Source: Micromonospora parastrephiae (lineage in GTDB: Bacteria; Actinomycetota; Actinomycetes; Mycobacteriales; Micromonosporaceae). Taken from it: DNA of 64,000 nt. The DNA lies in NCBI RefSeq assembly GCF_016802865.1, contig NZ_JAEVHM010000004.1, forward strand, positions 1 through 64,000, written 5' to 3'. The notes beneath the pieces were generated by a model. It made no database searches. It was not told the origin of the DNA and saw only the letters and a list, made by a program, of their open reading frames with translations. Position numbers and translations under genes: made by a program. Positions 18,395 to 27,217 of this stretch are shown here, in pieces (the stretch's first letter is position 1; each line of letters begins with the position of its first letter).

Positions 18395-18424
18395 AATCTA
18401 CAAAGATTTGATGTATCGAGTCAA
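18395..18424 (-). promoter_or_regulatory. Promoter for the GH95 fucosidase gene
   Basis: On the minus strand -35 TTGACT (18424-18419) and -10 TAGATT (18400-18395) are 18 bases apart. Transcription would start near 18388, leaving a leader of about 130 bases. Confidence 0.6.
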
Positions 18425-18802
18425 TGGATGTAACGAAGACCGCTCACACTTCGCCGGTACCACGATTATCCGACGTGAACATCTAATCTTCGCCGCCGTG
18501 GACCGGCTCATCCCGCCGGCGTCCGGGCCAAGCCGGGGCGGCGGCGCCCGCGTCCCGGTCGCACCGAAGCCACCGAGCGGCCCGGCCATCCAGATCGTCC
18601 ACAACGGATCGGATAGATCCCCCACCGTGCGGGGAAGCCTCGTCGAACAGCGATCTGATCCGGTGAGGACCGCAGGTTGGGGTCGTCGGGGCAGTCGCAC
18701 GAGGCTCCGGCATGCGAGGCGCCGGGTGGGAGGGCACTCTCGGCGACCGACGCCGAGGCGGGGAAACGTCGGATGTCTCGGGTCATCCGTCGATCGTCGT
18801 CG

Positions 18803-18832
18803 TTGACGGGCCGGATCGACCATCCGTATACT
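18803..18832 (+). promoter_or_regulatory. Promoter for the fuconate dehydratase-GntR operon
   Basis: -35 TTGACG (18803-18808) and -10 TATACT (18827-18832) with an 18-base spacer. The predicted start near 18839 lies at gatcatccgatc, a partly symmetrical sequence that could be the GntR operator. Confidence 0.65.
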
Positions 18833-18875
18833 CCGTGTGATCATCCGATCTTTCCCCGAGCCGGGCGAGGAGCGC

Positions 18876-20270
18876 ATGCCGCAGATCACTGCCGTCACCG
18901 TCGAGGACGTTCGCTTCCCCACCTCCCTGACCGCTGACGGGTCCGACGCCATGAACAAGGACGGTGACTACTCGGCGGCCTACGTCGTCCTGCACACCGA
19001 TGGCGTCGACAGCACCGGTGCGCCGCTCGCCGGTCACGGGCTGACCTTCACCATCGGCCGAGGCAACGACATCGTCGTCGCGGCGGCGGTTCACCAGGCC
19101 CATCGTCTGATCGGCCTGGACGTGGCGACGATGGCGGCGGACATGGGAGCGGTCTACCGCCTGCTCACCTCCGACTCGCAGCTGCGGTGGCTCGGTCCGG
19201 AGAAGGGAGTCGTCCACCTGTCCCTCGCGGCCGTGTTGAACGCTTCGTGGGACCTGGTGGCCCGGATCGCCGACAAGCCGCTGTGGCGGCTGCTCGTCGA
19301 CATGTCCCCCGAGCAGCTTGTCGACATCGCGGACCTGCGCTACCTGTCCGACGCGCTGACCCGGGACGAGGCACTGGCCATCCTGCGCGCCAAGGAGAGC
19401 ACGAAGGCCGATCGCCTCGCCGAGCTGGACCGGACCGGCTATCCCGCCTACACCACCTCGGCCGGCTGGCTCGGCTACGGCGACGACAAGCTGCGCCGGC
19501 TGTGCCAGGAGGCGGTGGACACCGGCTACGGGTACGTGAAGCTCAAGGTGGGCGCCAACCTCGACGACGACATCCGCCGATGCGCGATCGCCCGGGAGAT
19601 CCTCGGCCCGCACCGCAACCTGATGATCGACGCCAACCAGGTGTGGGACGTCGGCCAGGCCATCGAGTGGGTCAAGGCTCTCGCCCAGTTCAACCCGCTC
19701 TGGATCGAGGAGCCCACCAGCCCCGACGACATCCTCGGCCACGCAGCCGTCCGTCGCGCCGTCGCGCCCATCGGGGTCGCCACCGGCGAGCACTGCCACA
19801 ACCGGGTGATGTTCAAGCAGCTCTTCCAGGCCGGGGCCATCGACTTCTGCCAGTTGGACACGGGCCGGCTGGCCAGCATCAACGAGATCGTCGCCGTGCT
19901 GCTCCTCGCCGCGAAGTTCGGCGTCCCCGTGTGCCCACACGCGGGCGGCGTCGGTCTGTGCGAGATGGTCCAACACGTGTCGGTGCTCGACTACGTCGCG
20001 ATCTCGGGGGATCTCACCGACCGTGTCACCGAGTTCGTCGACCACCTGCACGAGCACTTCACCGACCCGTGCGTCATCCGCGACACCGGCTCGGGCAGCG
20101 GTTACGTCCTGCCCAGCCAGCCCGGCTACTCCACCCGGATGCGTCCCGAGTCGGTCGCGGACTACCGGTTTCCCGACGGCCACTACTGGGCGGCGCCGGA
20201 CCCGACTACCGTGTCACCTCCGGAGCCGTACGCAATCGCGGGTGGGACGGCCACCCCCGCCGGCCGCTAG
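18876..20270 (+). CDS. L-fuconate dehydratase (enolase superfamily)
   Basis: A 464-residue enzyme that removes water from L-fuconate to give 2-keto-3-deoxy-L-fuconate. Active-site landmarks of the fuconate dehydratase family are in place: YVKLKVG (Lys pair near 222 and 224), MIDANQVW (Asp/Asn metal ligands near 252), [10 protein letters not shown] (Glu), ATGEHCHN (Glu) and [12 protein letters not shown] (His). The conserved N-terminal FPTS and DYSAAYVVL segments fit too. ATG 18876 has gaggag eight bases upstream; in-frame upstream codons lack a site. The GntR gene follows after eight bases. D-arabinonate or related sugar acids are possible alternative substrates. Confidence 0.9.
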   Translation: MPQITAVTVEDVRFPTSLTADGSDAMNKDGDYSAAYVVLHTDGVDSTGAPLAGHGLTFTIGRGNDIVVAAAVHQAHRLIGLDVATMAADMGAVYRLLTSDSQLRWLGPEKGVVHLSLAAVLNASWDLVARIADKPLWRLLVDMSPEQLVDIADLRYLSDALTRDEALAILRAKESTKADRLAELDRTGYPAYTTSAGWLGYGDDKLRRLCQEAVDTGYGYVKLKVGANLDDDIRRCAIAREILGPHRNLMIDANQVWDVGQAIEWVKALAQFNPLWIEEPTSPDDILGHAAVRRAVAPIGVATGEHCHNRVMFKQLFQAGAIDFCQLDTGRLASINEIVAVLLLAAKFGVPVCPHAGGVGLCEMVQHVSVLDYVAISGDLTDRVTEFVDHLHEHFTDPCVIRDTGSGSGYVLPSQPGYSTRMRPESVADYRFPDGHYWAAPDPTTVSPPEPYAIAGGTATPAGR

Positions 20271-20278
20271 GGGGTGTC

Positions 20279-21001
20279 GTGTCTCGCACCGACGAAGTGG
20301 TGAACGGCATCAAGCGGATGATCCTGGAAGGGACGTTCAAGCCCGGGGACCGCCTGCCCATCGAGAAGGACCTCGCCGAGTCGCTCGGCGTCTCGCGGGG
20401 ATCGCTGCGTGAGGGAATGTCGGCCCTGTCGATCCTCGGTATCGTCAACATCCGACAGGGTGACGGCACCTACGTGACGAACCTCGACGCGCCGCAGTTG
20501 CTGGCGCCGATGGGCTTCGTCGTGGACTTCCAGGGCCAGGGCGACCCCCGGCACATCCACACCGTCCGACGCCTGCTCGAGTGCGAGGCCGCCCGGCTGG
20601 CGGCGACCAGGATCACCGACGAGGCCCTCGCCCAGGCGGGGGAACTGCTCGACGAGGCGGCCCGGATCGCCGGTCAGTCGCCGCAGGACCACGAACGGAT
20701 CATGGAGATCGACATTGCCTTCCACCGGATCATCGCGGTGCACGCCGACAATCCGGTGCTCGTCGGTCTGATCGAGGCGTTCGCCGGGCGCACCCTCCGG
20801 GGGCGGCTCTGGCGGAGTCTGCACGAGGAGGGCGCGGACCGGCGTACCCACGACGAGCACGCGGCGATCCTGAAGGCGCTCGTGGCACGCGACCCCGAAC
20901 GGGCCCGCATCCGGATGGCCAACCACCTGATCGGGGTGGAGGAGTCGTTGTACGGGTTGCCCGACGACGGTGACGCGAACGCCGAGGCCGGCGGGTCGTG
21001 A
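20279..21001 (+). CDS. GntR/FadR-type regulator of the fucose regulon
   Basis: A 240-residue regulator. The N-terminal winged helix reads LPIEKDLAESLGVSRGSLRE (about residues 23-42) with wing GDGTYVTN; the C-terminal all-helical FCD domain contains the metal/ligand pattern with DIAFHRIIAVHA and HDEHAAILKAL. FCD regulators bind carboxylic sugar acids, so fuconate or 2-keto-3-deoxyfuconate is a plausible inducer (inference). GTG 20279 follows agggggt. It is co-transcribed with the dehydratase and converges on the importer operon. Confidence 0.88.
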   Translation: MSRTDEVVNGIKRMILEGTFKPGDRLPIEKDLAESLGVSRGSLREGMSALSILGIVNIRQGDGTYVTNLDAPQLLAPMGFVVDFQGQGDPRHIHTVRRLLECEAARLAATRITDEALAQAGELLDEAARIAGQSPQDHERIMEIDIAFHRIIAVHADNPVLVGLIEAFAGRTLRGRLWRSLHEEGADRRTHDEHAAILKALVARDPERARIRMANHLIGVEESLYGLPDDGDANAEAGGS

Positions 21002-21011
21002 GCGCCCGCCG

Positions 21012-21974
21012 TCACGGCTGCACGTCGAGCAGCCCCTCGTCGTACAGCGCCGTCCAGAGCTGATCCGGAACGTCGACGTCCGAGCGGCGCAGGGTCTCGG
21101 TCACCTGGGCCTCGTCGCGCATGCCGACCACGGTCGAGACCACGGCCGGATGTCGACGGACGAACGCCAACGCCGCCTGGGGCAGGGTGACGCCGTACCT
21201 CTGGCACACCCGCGCTATCCGCCGGGCCTGCTCGATCACCTCTGCCGGCGCCTGCTGATAGTCGTAGACGGCGTCGGACGGCGGTGTGTCCCGGGCCAGC
21301 AGCCCGGAGTTGTAGACCCCCGCGACCACCACACCGACGCGGCGGGCCCGCGCCGCGGGCAGCAGGTCGACCAACGCGCCCTGCTCCAGCAGGGTGAACC
21401 GGTTGGCGCACATCACCACGTCCACGTCGGTCTCCGCCACGAAGCGGGCCAGCATCGCGGACTGGTTCATGCCGGCCCCGATCGCGCCGATCACCCCCTG
21501 CTCACGTAGGTCCACCAACGCCGGCACCGCCTCGTGCGCGGCCTGCTCCCAGTGCTCGTCCGGGTCATGCAGATACACGATGTCGATCCGGTCCAGGCCG
21601 GTGCGCCGAAGGCTCGCCTCCAACGACCGGCGTACGCCGTCGCGGCTGAAGTCCCAGACCCGCCGGTGGTCGGCGGGCACCTCGAACCCTTCCGGATCCC
21701 GCAGATGCGCGGTGTCGGGCGACGGCACCAGCAGCCGACCGACCTTCGTCGACACCACGTACTCGTCGCGCGGGCGGGAGCGCAGCGCCGCCCCCAGGCG
21801 CCGCTCGGACAGGCCGAGCCCGTAGTGCGGCGCCGTGTCGAAGTACCGGATGCCGCCGTCCCACGCGGCGTCGACCGCGGCGGCGAAGTCCTCGTCCGAC
21901 GTCACCCGGTAGAGGTTGCCGCCCTGCGAGGCACCGAAGCCCAGTGCGCTGAGGTGCGGCGGGCGGCCCGTCAT
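21012..21974 (-). CDS. Aldo/keto reductase, L-fucose dehydrogenase-like
   Basis: A 320-residue aldo/keto reductase of the D-threo-aldose/L-fucose 1-dehydrogenase group. Catalytic tetrad: Asp and Tyr in FDTAPHYGLGLSER, Lys in VVSTKVGRLL, His in IVYLHDPDEH. Opening motif LGFGASQGGNLY fits this group. It should oxidise L-fucose (or D-arabinose) to the lactone with NAD(P)+. ATG 21974 overlaps the SDR stop (ATGA), the last gene of the six-gene importer operon. Confidence 0.87.
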   Translation of the reverse strand: MTGRPPHLSALGFGASQGGNLYRVTSDEDFAAAVDAAWDGGIRYFDTAPHYGLGLSERRLGAALRSRPRDEYVVSTKVGRLLVPSPDTAHLRDPEGFEVPADHRRVWDFSRDGVRRSLEASLRRTGLDRIDIVYLHDPDEHWEQAAHEAVPALVDLREQGVIGAIGAGMNQSAMLARFVAETDVDVVMCANRFTLLEQGALVDLLPAARARRVGVVVAGVYNSGLLARDTPPSDAVYDYQQAPAEVIEQARRIARVCQRYGVTLPQAALAFVRRHPAVVSTVVGMRDEAQVTETLRRSDVDVPDQLWTALYDEGLLDVQP

Positions 21975-22732
21975 CGGCCGAGCCAGCCGCCGTCGACGGC
22001 CAGGACGGTGCCGTGCACGTAGTCCGAGGCCGGGGCGGCCAGGAACACGATGGCGCCCGCGAGGTCGTCGGCGCTTCCCCAGCGACCGGCCGGGATCCGG
22101 GAGAGGATCGCCTCGTTGCGCTGGGGGTCGTCGCGCAACGCCTGGGTGTTGTCGGTGGCGACGTAGCCGGGCGCGATCGCGTTGACGTTCACCCCACGCC
22201 CCGCCCACTCGTTGGCCAGTGCCCGGGTCAGCCCGGCCAGTCCCGACTTGGCCGCCGCGTAGCCGGGGACGTTGACACCGCCCTGGAAGCTGAGCAACGA
22301 GGCCGTAAAAATAATCTTGCCGTGGCCCCGGTCGACCATCTGCCGACCGATCTCCCGGCTCAACACGAACTGGCTGGACAGATTCACCTCCAGCACCCGG
22401 TCCCACATCTCGTCGGGGTGCTCCACGGCAGGCGCGCGGGCGATCGTGCCGCCGTTGTTGACCAGGATGTCCACCGGGCCCGAAGCGGTGACCTCCTCGG
22501 CCAACCGGTACACCGCCGCGCGATCACCGAGGTCCGTTCGGATACCCACGAACCGGCGACCAGCCGCGCGTACCCGCCGCTCGACCTCGCTGCCGTGCGG
22601 TTCGAGCTGGGCGGAGACGCCGATGATGTCCGCACCGGCCCGCGCCAGCGCCTCCGCCATCGCCAAGCCGATCCCTCGCCGGGCGCCCGTCACCATGGCC
22701 GTCCGTCCCGACAGGTCGAACAGGTCACTCAC
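21971..22732 (-). CDS. SDR dehydrogenase, likely 2-keto-3-deoxy-L-fuconate dehydrogenase
   Basis: A classical SDR of 253 residues. Cofactor motif TGARRGIGLAMAEAL, NNGG structural motif, catalytic Ser in ASLLSFQGG, then YAAAKSG (Tyr and Lys). The C-terminal VDGGWLGR is normal. Related enzymes in oxidative fucose routes oxidise the C4 hydroxyl of 2-keto-3-deoxy-L-fuconate; gluconate- or KduD-type activity is the alternative. The GTG start overlaps the upstream stop as GTGA and its own stop overlaps the next start. Confidence 0.85.
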   Translation of the reverse strand: MSDLFDLSGRTAMVTGARRGIGLAMAEALARAGADIIGVSAQLEPHGSEVERRVRAAGRRFVGIRTDLGDRAAVYRLAEEVTASGPVDILVNNGGTIARAPAVEHPDEMWDRVLEVNLSSQFVLSREIGRQMVDRGHGKIIFTASLLSFQGGVNVPGYAAAKSGLAGLTRALANEWAGRGVNVNAIAPGYVATDNTQALRDDPQRNEAILSRIPAGRWGSADDLAGAIVFLAAPASDYVHGTVLAVDGGWLGR

Positions 22733-23757
22733 CGGGCACCGTCCCGCCAGTCCAGCAGCACCTTCATCACACCGCCACCGCCCTCCAGGGCCGTGAACGC
22801 GTCGGTGACACCCGCCACGGGCATCACCCGCGAGATCAGCTCCTCGGCCGGAATGACGTCCGCGGCGACGAGCCGGATCGCCTCGACCACGTCCTCGCGC
22901 TGGTACAGCCGCGCGCCCAGCAACTCCAGCTCACGCCAGAAGAACCGGTGCAGGTTCACCGGACGCGGCTGCGGGTGGATCGCCACCATCACCAGCCGGC
23001 CCCGGGTGGTCAGCACATCGACCGCCGTGGCGACCCCGGCGGCGGAGCCGGACACCTCGAACGCGACGTCCGCGCCCGCGCCGTCGGTCCGGTCGTTCAC
23101 CCACGCCACCACGTCGACCTCCCCCGGGTCGAGGGCCTCGATCCCGATGCGCCCGGCCACCGAGCGGCGGAAGGCATCCGGCTCCACCAGCACCACCCGG
23201 GCGCCGGCCTGCTTGGCGACCGCGGCGATCAGCACACCCACCGGGCCTCCGCCCACGACCACGACCTGCTCGCCGGCTGCCACCCGCCCGCGCCGTACGT
23301 CGTGGACGGCTACCGCCACCGGCTCGACGAGGGCGGCCCGGTCCAGTGCAAGGCCGTCGGGGAGCGCGAGCACCAGATCCGCCGGGACCGTCCACGACGA
23401 CTGCATGGCGCCGGGCGAGTCGATGCCGAGGAAGTTCATGGCATGGCAGATGTGCGAGTCGCCGCGACGGCACGCCGCACACCGCCCGCAGGAACGGGTC
23501 GGCATGACGGTGACCGGCTGACCCACCGACCAGCCGCGTACTCCCGCACCCACCGCCGCGATCCGGCCGGACATCTCGTGGCCGAGCACCGCCGACGCGC
23601 CCACCCGGGCGTCCATGTCGCCGTGGAAGATGTGCAGGTCCGTACCGCAGATGCCGGTGTACGACACGGCGATCCGTACCTGCCCGGGGCCCGGGGGCTC
23701 GGGGGCGCGGTCCACGATCGCGAGATCGCGCGCGCCCCGGTAGACGACCGCCGTCAC
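22729..23757 (-). CDS. Zinc-dependent medium-chain dehydrogenase (sorbitol/threonine dehydrogenase-like)
   Basis: A 342-residue MDR enzyme. Catalytic zinc site GICGTDLHIFHGD and GHEMSG; structural zinc site CGRCAACRRGDSHIC; NAD(P)-binding GGGPVGVLIA. It may oxidise a sugar, a sugar acid or lactaldehyde formed from fucose; the sequence alone does not decide. GTG 23757 overlaps the ATPase stop (GTGA). It is the third gene from the end of the importer operon and duplicates dehydrogenase capacity already given by the SDR and aldo/keto reductase. Confidence 0.85.
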   Translation of the reverse strand: MTAVVYRGARDLAIVDRAPEPPGPGQVRIAVSYTGICGTDLHIFHGDMDARVGASAVLGHEMSGRIAAVGAGVRGWSVGQPVTVMPTRSCGRCAACRRGDSHICHAMNFLGIDSPGAMQSSWTVPADLVLALPDGLALDRAALVEPVAVAVHDVRRGRVAAGEQVVVVGGGPVGVLIAAVAKQAGARVVLVEPDAFRRSVAGRIGIEALDPGEVDVVAWVNDRTDGAGADVAFEVSGSAAGVATAVDVLTTRGRLVMVAIHPQPRPVNLHRFFWRELELLGARLYQREDVVEAIRLVAADVIPAEELISRVMPVAGVTDAFTALEGGGGVMKVLLDWRDGAR

Positions 23758-24572
23758 CGGTCCTCCCGTTCCGTGCCGGTGCTTCCGGTCATCGCCGCGA
23801 CCAGGTCGTCGGTGGTGACCTCGTCGGCGCGCAGGCGGGCGGCCCGCCGCCCCAGGCGCAGCACCTCGACCCGGTCGGCGATCTCCAGCACCTGCGGCAT
23901 GTTGTGACTCACCAGCACGACCGACATGCCGGCGTCGCGGGCCCGCCGGACGACGTCGAGCACCCGTCCGGTCTGCACGACTCCGAGCGCCGCGGTGGGC
24001 TCGTCGAGGATGACCACGTTGGTCGCCCAGATGATCGCCCGCGCCACCGCCACGCACTGCCGCTGCCCACCGGACAACATCGCGATCGGGGTGGTGACCC
24101 GGGGAATCCGCACACCCAGTTCGTCCAGGGCCGCCGCGGCACCCTGCCGCATGGCCCGCTTGTCGAGCAGACCGAGCCGGCCGAGCGGCCCGGAGCGCAG
24201 GATCTCCCGCCCCAGGTACAGGTTGGCCGCCACGCTGAGGTCGTCGGCGACGGCGAGATCCTGGTAGACGGTCTCCACTCCCGCACGCCGGGCATCGACC
24301 GGGGTCGAGAACTGGACGGGACGACCACCCACCCGGATCTCACCCTCGTCGGGCGGGTGCACTCCGGACAGCGTCTTGATCAGCGTGCTCTTTCCGGCGC
24401 CGTTGTCGCCGATCAGCGCGACGACCTCGCCCCGGTGGACCGTGAAGTCGGCGCCGCGCAGCGCCTCGACGTGCCCGAACCGCTTGACGATGCCGCGGGC
24501 TTCGAGGACCGGCGGTTCCTCGGCGGACGGCCGTTCGTCGACGTCGGCGATGGACGTTGGAGTCGTGCCCAT
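23754..24572 (-). CDS. Sugar ABC transporter ATP-binding protein, single-domain (FrcA type)
   Basis: A 272-residue ATPase with Walker A IGDNGAGKSTLIK, Q-loop YQDLAV, signature MLSGGQRQ, Walker B VVILDEPT and switch His SHN. It has one nucleotide-binding domain, unlike two-domain RbsA/XylG ATPases, so it should act as a homodimer. Its ATG overlaps the binding-protein stop (TGATG). Together with the permease and binding protein it forms a CUT2-type pentose/deoxyhexose importer, predicted for L-fucose from context. Confidence 0.9.
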   Translation of the reverse strand: MGTTPTSIADVDERPSAEEPPVLEARGIVKRFGHVEALRGADFTVHRGEVVALIGDNGAGKSTLIKTLSGVHPPDEGEIRVGGRPVQFSTPVDARRAGVETVYQDLAVADDLSVAANLYLGREILRSGPLGRLGLLDKRAMRQGAAAALDELGVRIPRVTTPIAMLSGGQRQCVAVARAIIWATNVVILDEPTAALGVVQTGRVLDVVRRARDAGMSVVLVSHNMPQVLEIADRVEVLRLGRRAARLRADEVTTDDLVAAMTGSTGTEREDR

Positions 24573-25624
24573 CACTGCACCGGGGGGTTGGCGCAGCTGG
24601 GCTCGAGCACCGCCTTGATCTCCGCCGAGTCGATGTTCTCCTTGGTGACGAACGTGACGCCGGTGTCGGCCGACGCCAGTGGCGCCTTGTCCCGGAGGTG
24701 CTTGACCATCTTGTCGACGCCGAAGTAGCCCATCTTGAAGGGGTTCTGCACGACCAGCGCCGAGATCTGGCCGTTGCGCAGCCCGGCGACCTCGTCGGGA
24801 GCGGCGTCCCAACCGATGATGACCACCTTGCCGGACTTGCCCGCGGCCTGGATCGCCTGCGCGGCGCCGAGCACGCTCGGCTCGTTGGCCGCGAAGATGC
24901 CGGCGAGGTTGGGGTTGGCGGTGAGGATGTTCTCGGTGACGCGCCGTGCCTCGTTGACGTCACTGCGGCTGGGTTGCTGGCCGACCAGCTTCAGGTTGGG
25001 GAACTGGGCGAGGCCGGACTTGAAGCCGTCGACCCGCTCGGTGTTGGTCTGCGATCCGGGCTGGAACTCGACAAGCGCCACGTCGTGGTTGCCGGGGCCG
25101 AGTTCGGTGGCGAGCAGCTTCGCCGCCTCGACGGCCGACGCCCGGTTGTCGGTGGCGAACAGGGGCACGCCCGACGGCTGCGGGCTGGTGCCGGAGTCGA
25201 TCATCGCGACCGGGATGTCGGCGCCGAGTGCCTGGTCGGTGGCCGGCGCCAACGCGCGCGAGTCGGTGGCCGCGTAGACGATGCCGTCGACCTTCTTGGT
25301 GACGAAGTTCTGGATCAGGTTGACCTGGCCCTCGACATCGGTCTCGGTCGTCACACCGTCCCACTGGACCGTGACGTTGCCCGCGCGCTGCGCGGCGCAT
25401 TCGGCGCCCGCCTTCACGGTGTTCCAGTAGTCGGCCCCGACGGCCTTCGGCACCACGGCGAGCTTCAGCGGCCCGGCCGCGTCCTTGGTCGCGCCGTCCC
25501 CTCCGTCGCGGACCTCGACCCCGCCGCACGCGCTGAGCAGAGCGGTCGCGGCGGCGGCAGCCAGGACGGCTCGTGTGCGCAGGAGGCGGCCTCGCGCCGG
25601 CCGGCTGGTGGTGGTGTGTGCCAT
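24572..25624 (-). CDS. Sugar-binding lipoprotein of the CUT2 ABC importer
   Basis: A 350-residue lipoprotein; lipobox LLSAC lies near residue 27 after an Arg-rich N-terminus. The body is a periplasmic-binding/LacI-sensor fold (KLAVVPKAVGADYWNTVKAG, VDGIVYAATDS, GIFAANEPSVLGAAQA, VIIGWDAAPDE). ATG 25624 is preceded by aggaagga; the upstream in-frame start at 25663 lacks one. Ligand predicted to be fucose by neighbourhood. Confidence 0.9.
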   Translation of the reverse strand: MAHTTTSRPARGRLLRTRAVLAAAAATALLSACGGVEVRDGGDGATKDAAGPLKLAVVPKAVGADYWNTVKAGAECAAQRAGNVTVQWDGVTTETDVEGQVNLIQNFVTKKVDGIVYAATDSRALAPATDQALGADIPVAMIDSGTSPQPSGVPLFATDNRASAVEAAKLLATELGPGNHDVALVEFQPGSQTNTERVDGFKSGLAQFPNLKLVGQQPSRSDVNEARRVTENILTANPNLAGIFAANEPSVLGAAQAIQAAGKSGKVVIIGWDAAPDEVAGLRNGQISALVVQNPFKMGYFGVDKMVKHLRDKAPLASADTGVTFVTKENIDSAEIKAVLEPSCANPPVQ

Positions 25625-25664
25625 GGTGTGTGTCCTTCCTCGTTCGGACTCTCGAAATGGCATG

Positions 25665-26672
25665 TCAACCCCGTGATTCCAGCCGCCGGCGGCGGTACTG
25701 GTCGAAGTAGACGGCGGCCCAGATGATCAGGCCGACGATCACCTGCTGGTAGTGGATGCTGATGTCGAGCAGGACCGCGCCGTTGCGCACCAGGGCGATG
25801 AGGAACGCGCCGATGATGGTCCCGACGATCCGGCCCTGCCCGCCGAACAGGCTGGCGCCGCCGATGACCGCGGCGGCGATGACGTCGAGCTCCAGTGAGA
25901 TGCCGTAGTTGGGCTGACCGGAGTTGACGCGGGAGGCGGCGATCATGCCACCGAGCCCGACCAGCACTCCGGCCAGCACGTACACCCCGGTCAGGTGCCG
26001 CCCCACCCGGATGCCCGAGCGGCGGGCCGCCTCCAGGTTGGAGCCCATCGCGTAGGTGTACTGACCGAAGCGGGTCTGGGAGAGCAGGAAGGCGACCCCG
26101 ACGGCCACCAGGGCGGTGATCACCACGGCGAACGGGATGCCGAGGATCTCGCCGTTGCCCAGCAGTTGAAAGGAGCGGGGCAGGCCGTAGACGCCGACCG
26201 CGCCGGTGATGATGAAGACGAGGCCGCGGCCCACCGACATCGTCCCCAGCGTCGCGATGAACGGCGGAATCCGGGCCGCGGTGATCAGCAGTCCGTTCAG
26301 CAGCCCGGCCAGCGCGCCGACGCCGAGCGCGACCGCCGTCGCCGCCCAGAGCGGGAAGCCCAGGTCACGGACGACCATCGCGCCGACGACGCCGGCGAGG
26401 GCGGCGACCGACCCCACGGACAGGTCGATGCCCTTCGTGATGATGACCATCGTCTGCGCCGCGGCGATGATGGCGATCACCGCCGTCTGCGCGCCGATGT
26501 TGAACAGGTTGTCCGCCGTCAGGAAGTACGGACTGGCGAAGCTCAACGCGATGAACAGGACGACGAGCGCGGTGGCGGCGGTGAACTCCGAGACGGCGTG
26601 GGAGATCCGTTCCCGGAACCAGTCGCTGAGTTCGCCGCGCTGCGTGCCGGCGGTTGTCTCGACGGTACTCAT
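25665..26672 (-). CDS. Sugar ABC transporter permease (RbsC/FrcC type)
   Basis: A 335-residue permease with about ten membrane helices and the family motif GRGLVFIITGA plus GGASLFGGQGRIVGTIIGAF near the C-terminus. First gene of a six-gene minus-strand operon (permease, binding protein, ATPase, MDR, SDR, AKR). ATG 26672 begins MSTVETT; a longer form from 26693 is less likely. The 545 bases upstream carry its promoter and operator candidates. Confidence 0.9.
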   Translation of the reverse strand: MSTVETTAGTQRGELSDWFRERISHAVSEFTAATALVVLFIALSFASPYFLTADNLFNIGAQTAVIAIIAAAQTMVIITKGIDLSVGSVAALAGVVGAMVVRDLGFPLWAATAVALGVGALAGLLNGLLITAARIPPFIATLGTMSVGRGLVFIITGAVGVYGLPRSFQLLGNGEILGIPFAVVITALVAVGVAFLLSQTRFGQYTYAMGSNLEAARRSGIRVGRHLTGVYVLAGVLVGLGGMIAASRVNSGQPNYGISLELDVIAAAVIGGASLFGGQGRIVGTIIGAFLIALVRNGAVLLDISIHYQQVIVGLIIWAAVYFDQYRRRRLESRG

Positions 26673-27217
26673 CGTCGGACCTGACCTCCCCAACCGTGGC
26701 GCCGGACCCGACGGATCACCGCCGGCGAGCGGAGCACCTGTGAGAACCGAGCCTCCTCGGAAGGGAGTGCACGAGCAGGGCTCGCATCACCCGTCGAGAT
26801 AGGTCGGATGTTTCCCTCGATCAGGCGTTACCATGCCATGCATTCACGTATGTTGCCAAGGTCTTACCGCCATGTTTTGCCATCGTTTTCCGAGCAATGA
26901 CCCGCATACGTCTGACCAAACCGGCACAACCTGCAATGGCGCGGACGCGGCCGCCGCCACCGAGCAGCAACGAGCGATCCAGCGGGGATCCACACCGGAA
27001 CGACCGTGCGGCGCGGGGACGTGACGAGCCGCGCGCGCCCGCCGCCACGGGCCGACCGTCGCCCCCGCCGGAGCATGTTATCGATACCACTCGATGTCTA
27101 GACGCGACGTCGAGGACACGCCGTCCGGTGTCCGTCAACCCGGAAGGCGGGACCCACCGGGGTCACGAGTCCGAGCGGCGCGGTCTCCCGACCCGTCGGG
27201 CCGGGAGATCCGCCGTG
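26673..27217. other. Intergenic control region of the fucose importer operon
   Basis: 545 bases with no gene. On the minus strand TTGGCA (26863-26858) and CATGGT, 18 bases apart, could be a weak promoter about 160 bases before the permease. A CATCCGA motif (26804-26810, minus strand) resembles those before the dehydratase. A LacI-type palindrome lies at 27076-27089. Confidence 0.45.
27076..27089. promoter_or_regulatory. LacI-type palindromic operator, copy 1
   Basis: tgttatcgatacca is one base from the perfect palindrome TGTTATCGATAACA and is close to the second copy at 28170-28183. It lies between the amidohydrolase gene and the importer operon. Confidence 0.5.

Larger units (their letters stand above)
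18257..18875. other. Divergent promoter region of the fucose genes, no coding sequence
   Basis: 619 bases between the divergent GH95 and fuconate dehydratase genes. It holds two good sigma70-type promoters (listed separately) and TATCCGA (18467-18473) and CATCCGA (18842-18848) motifs that also occur before the ABC operon. No protein-like frame is convincing. Confidence 0.6.

Noticed and set aside
18384-18806. Open frame between the GH95 and dehydratase genes
   Set aside because: It overlaps two good promoters, has no ribosome site and shows no protein-like pattern.
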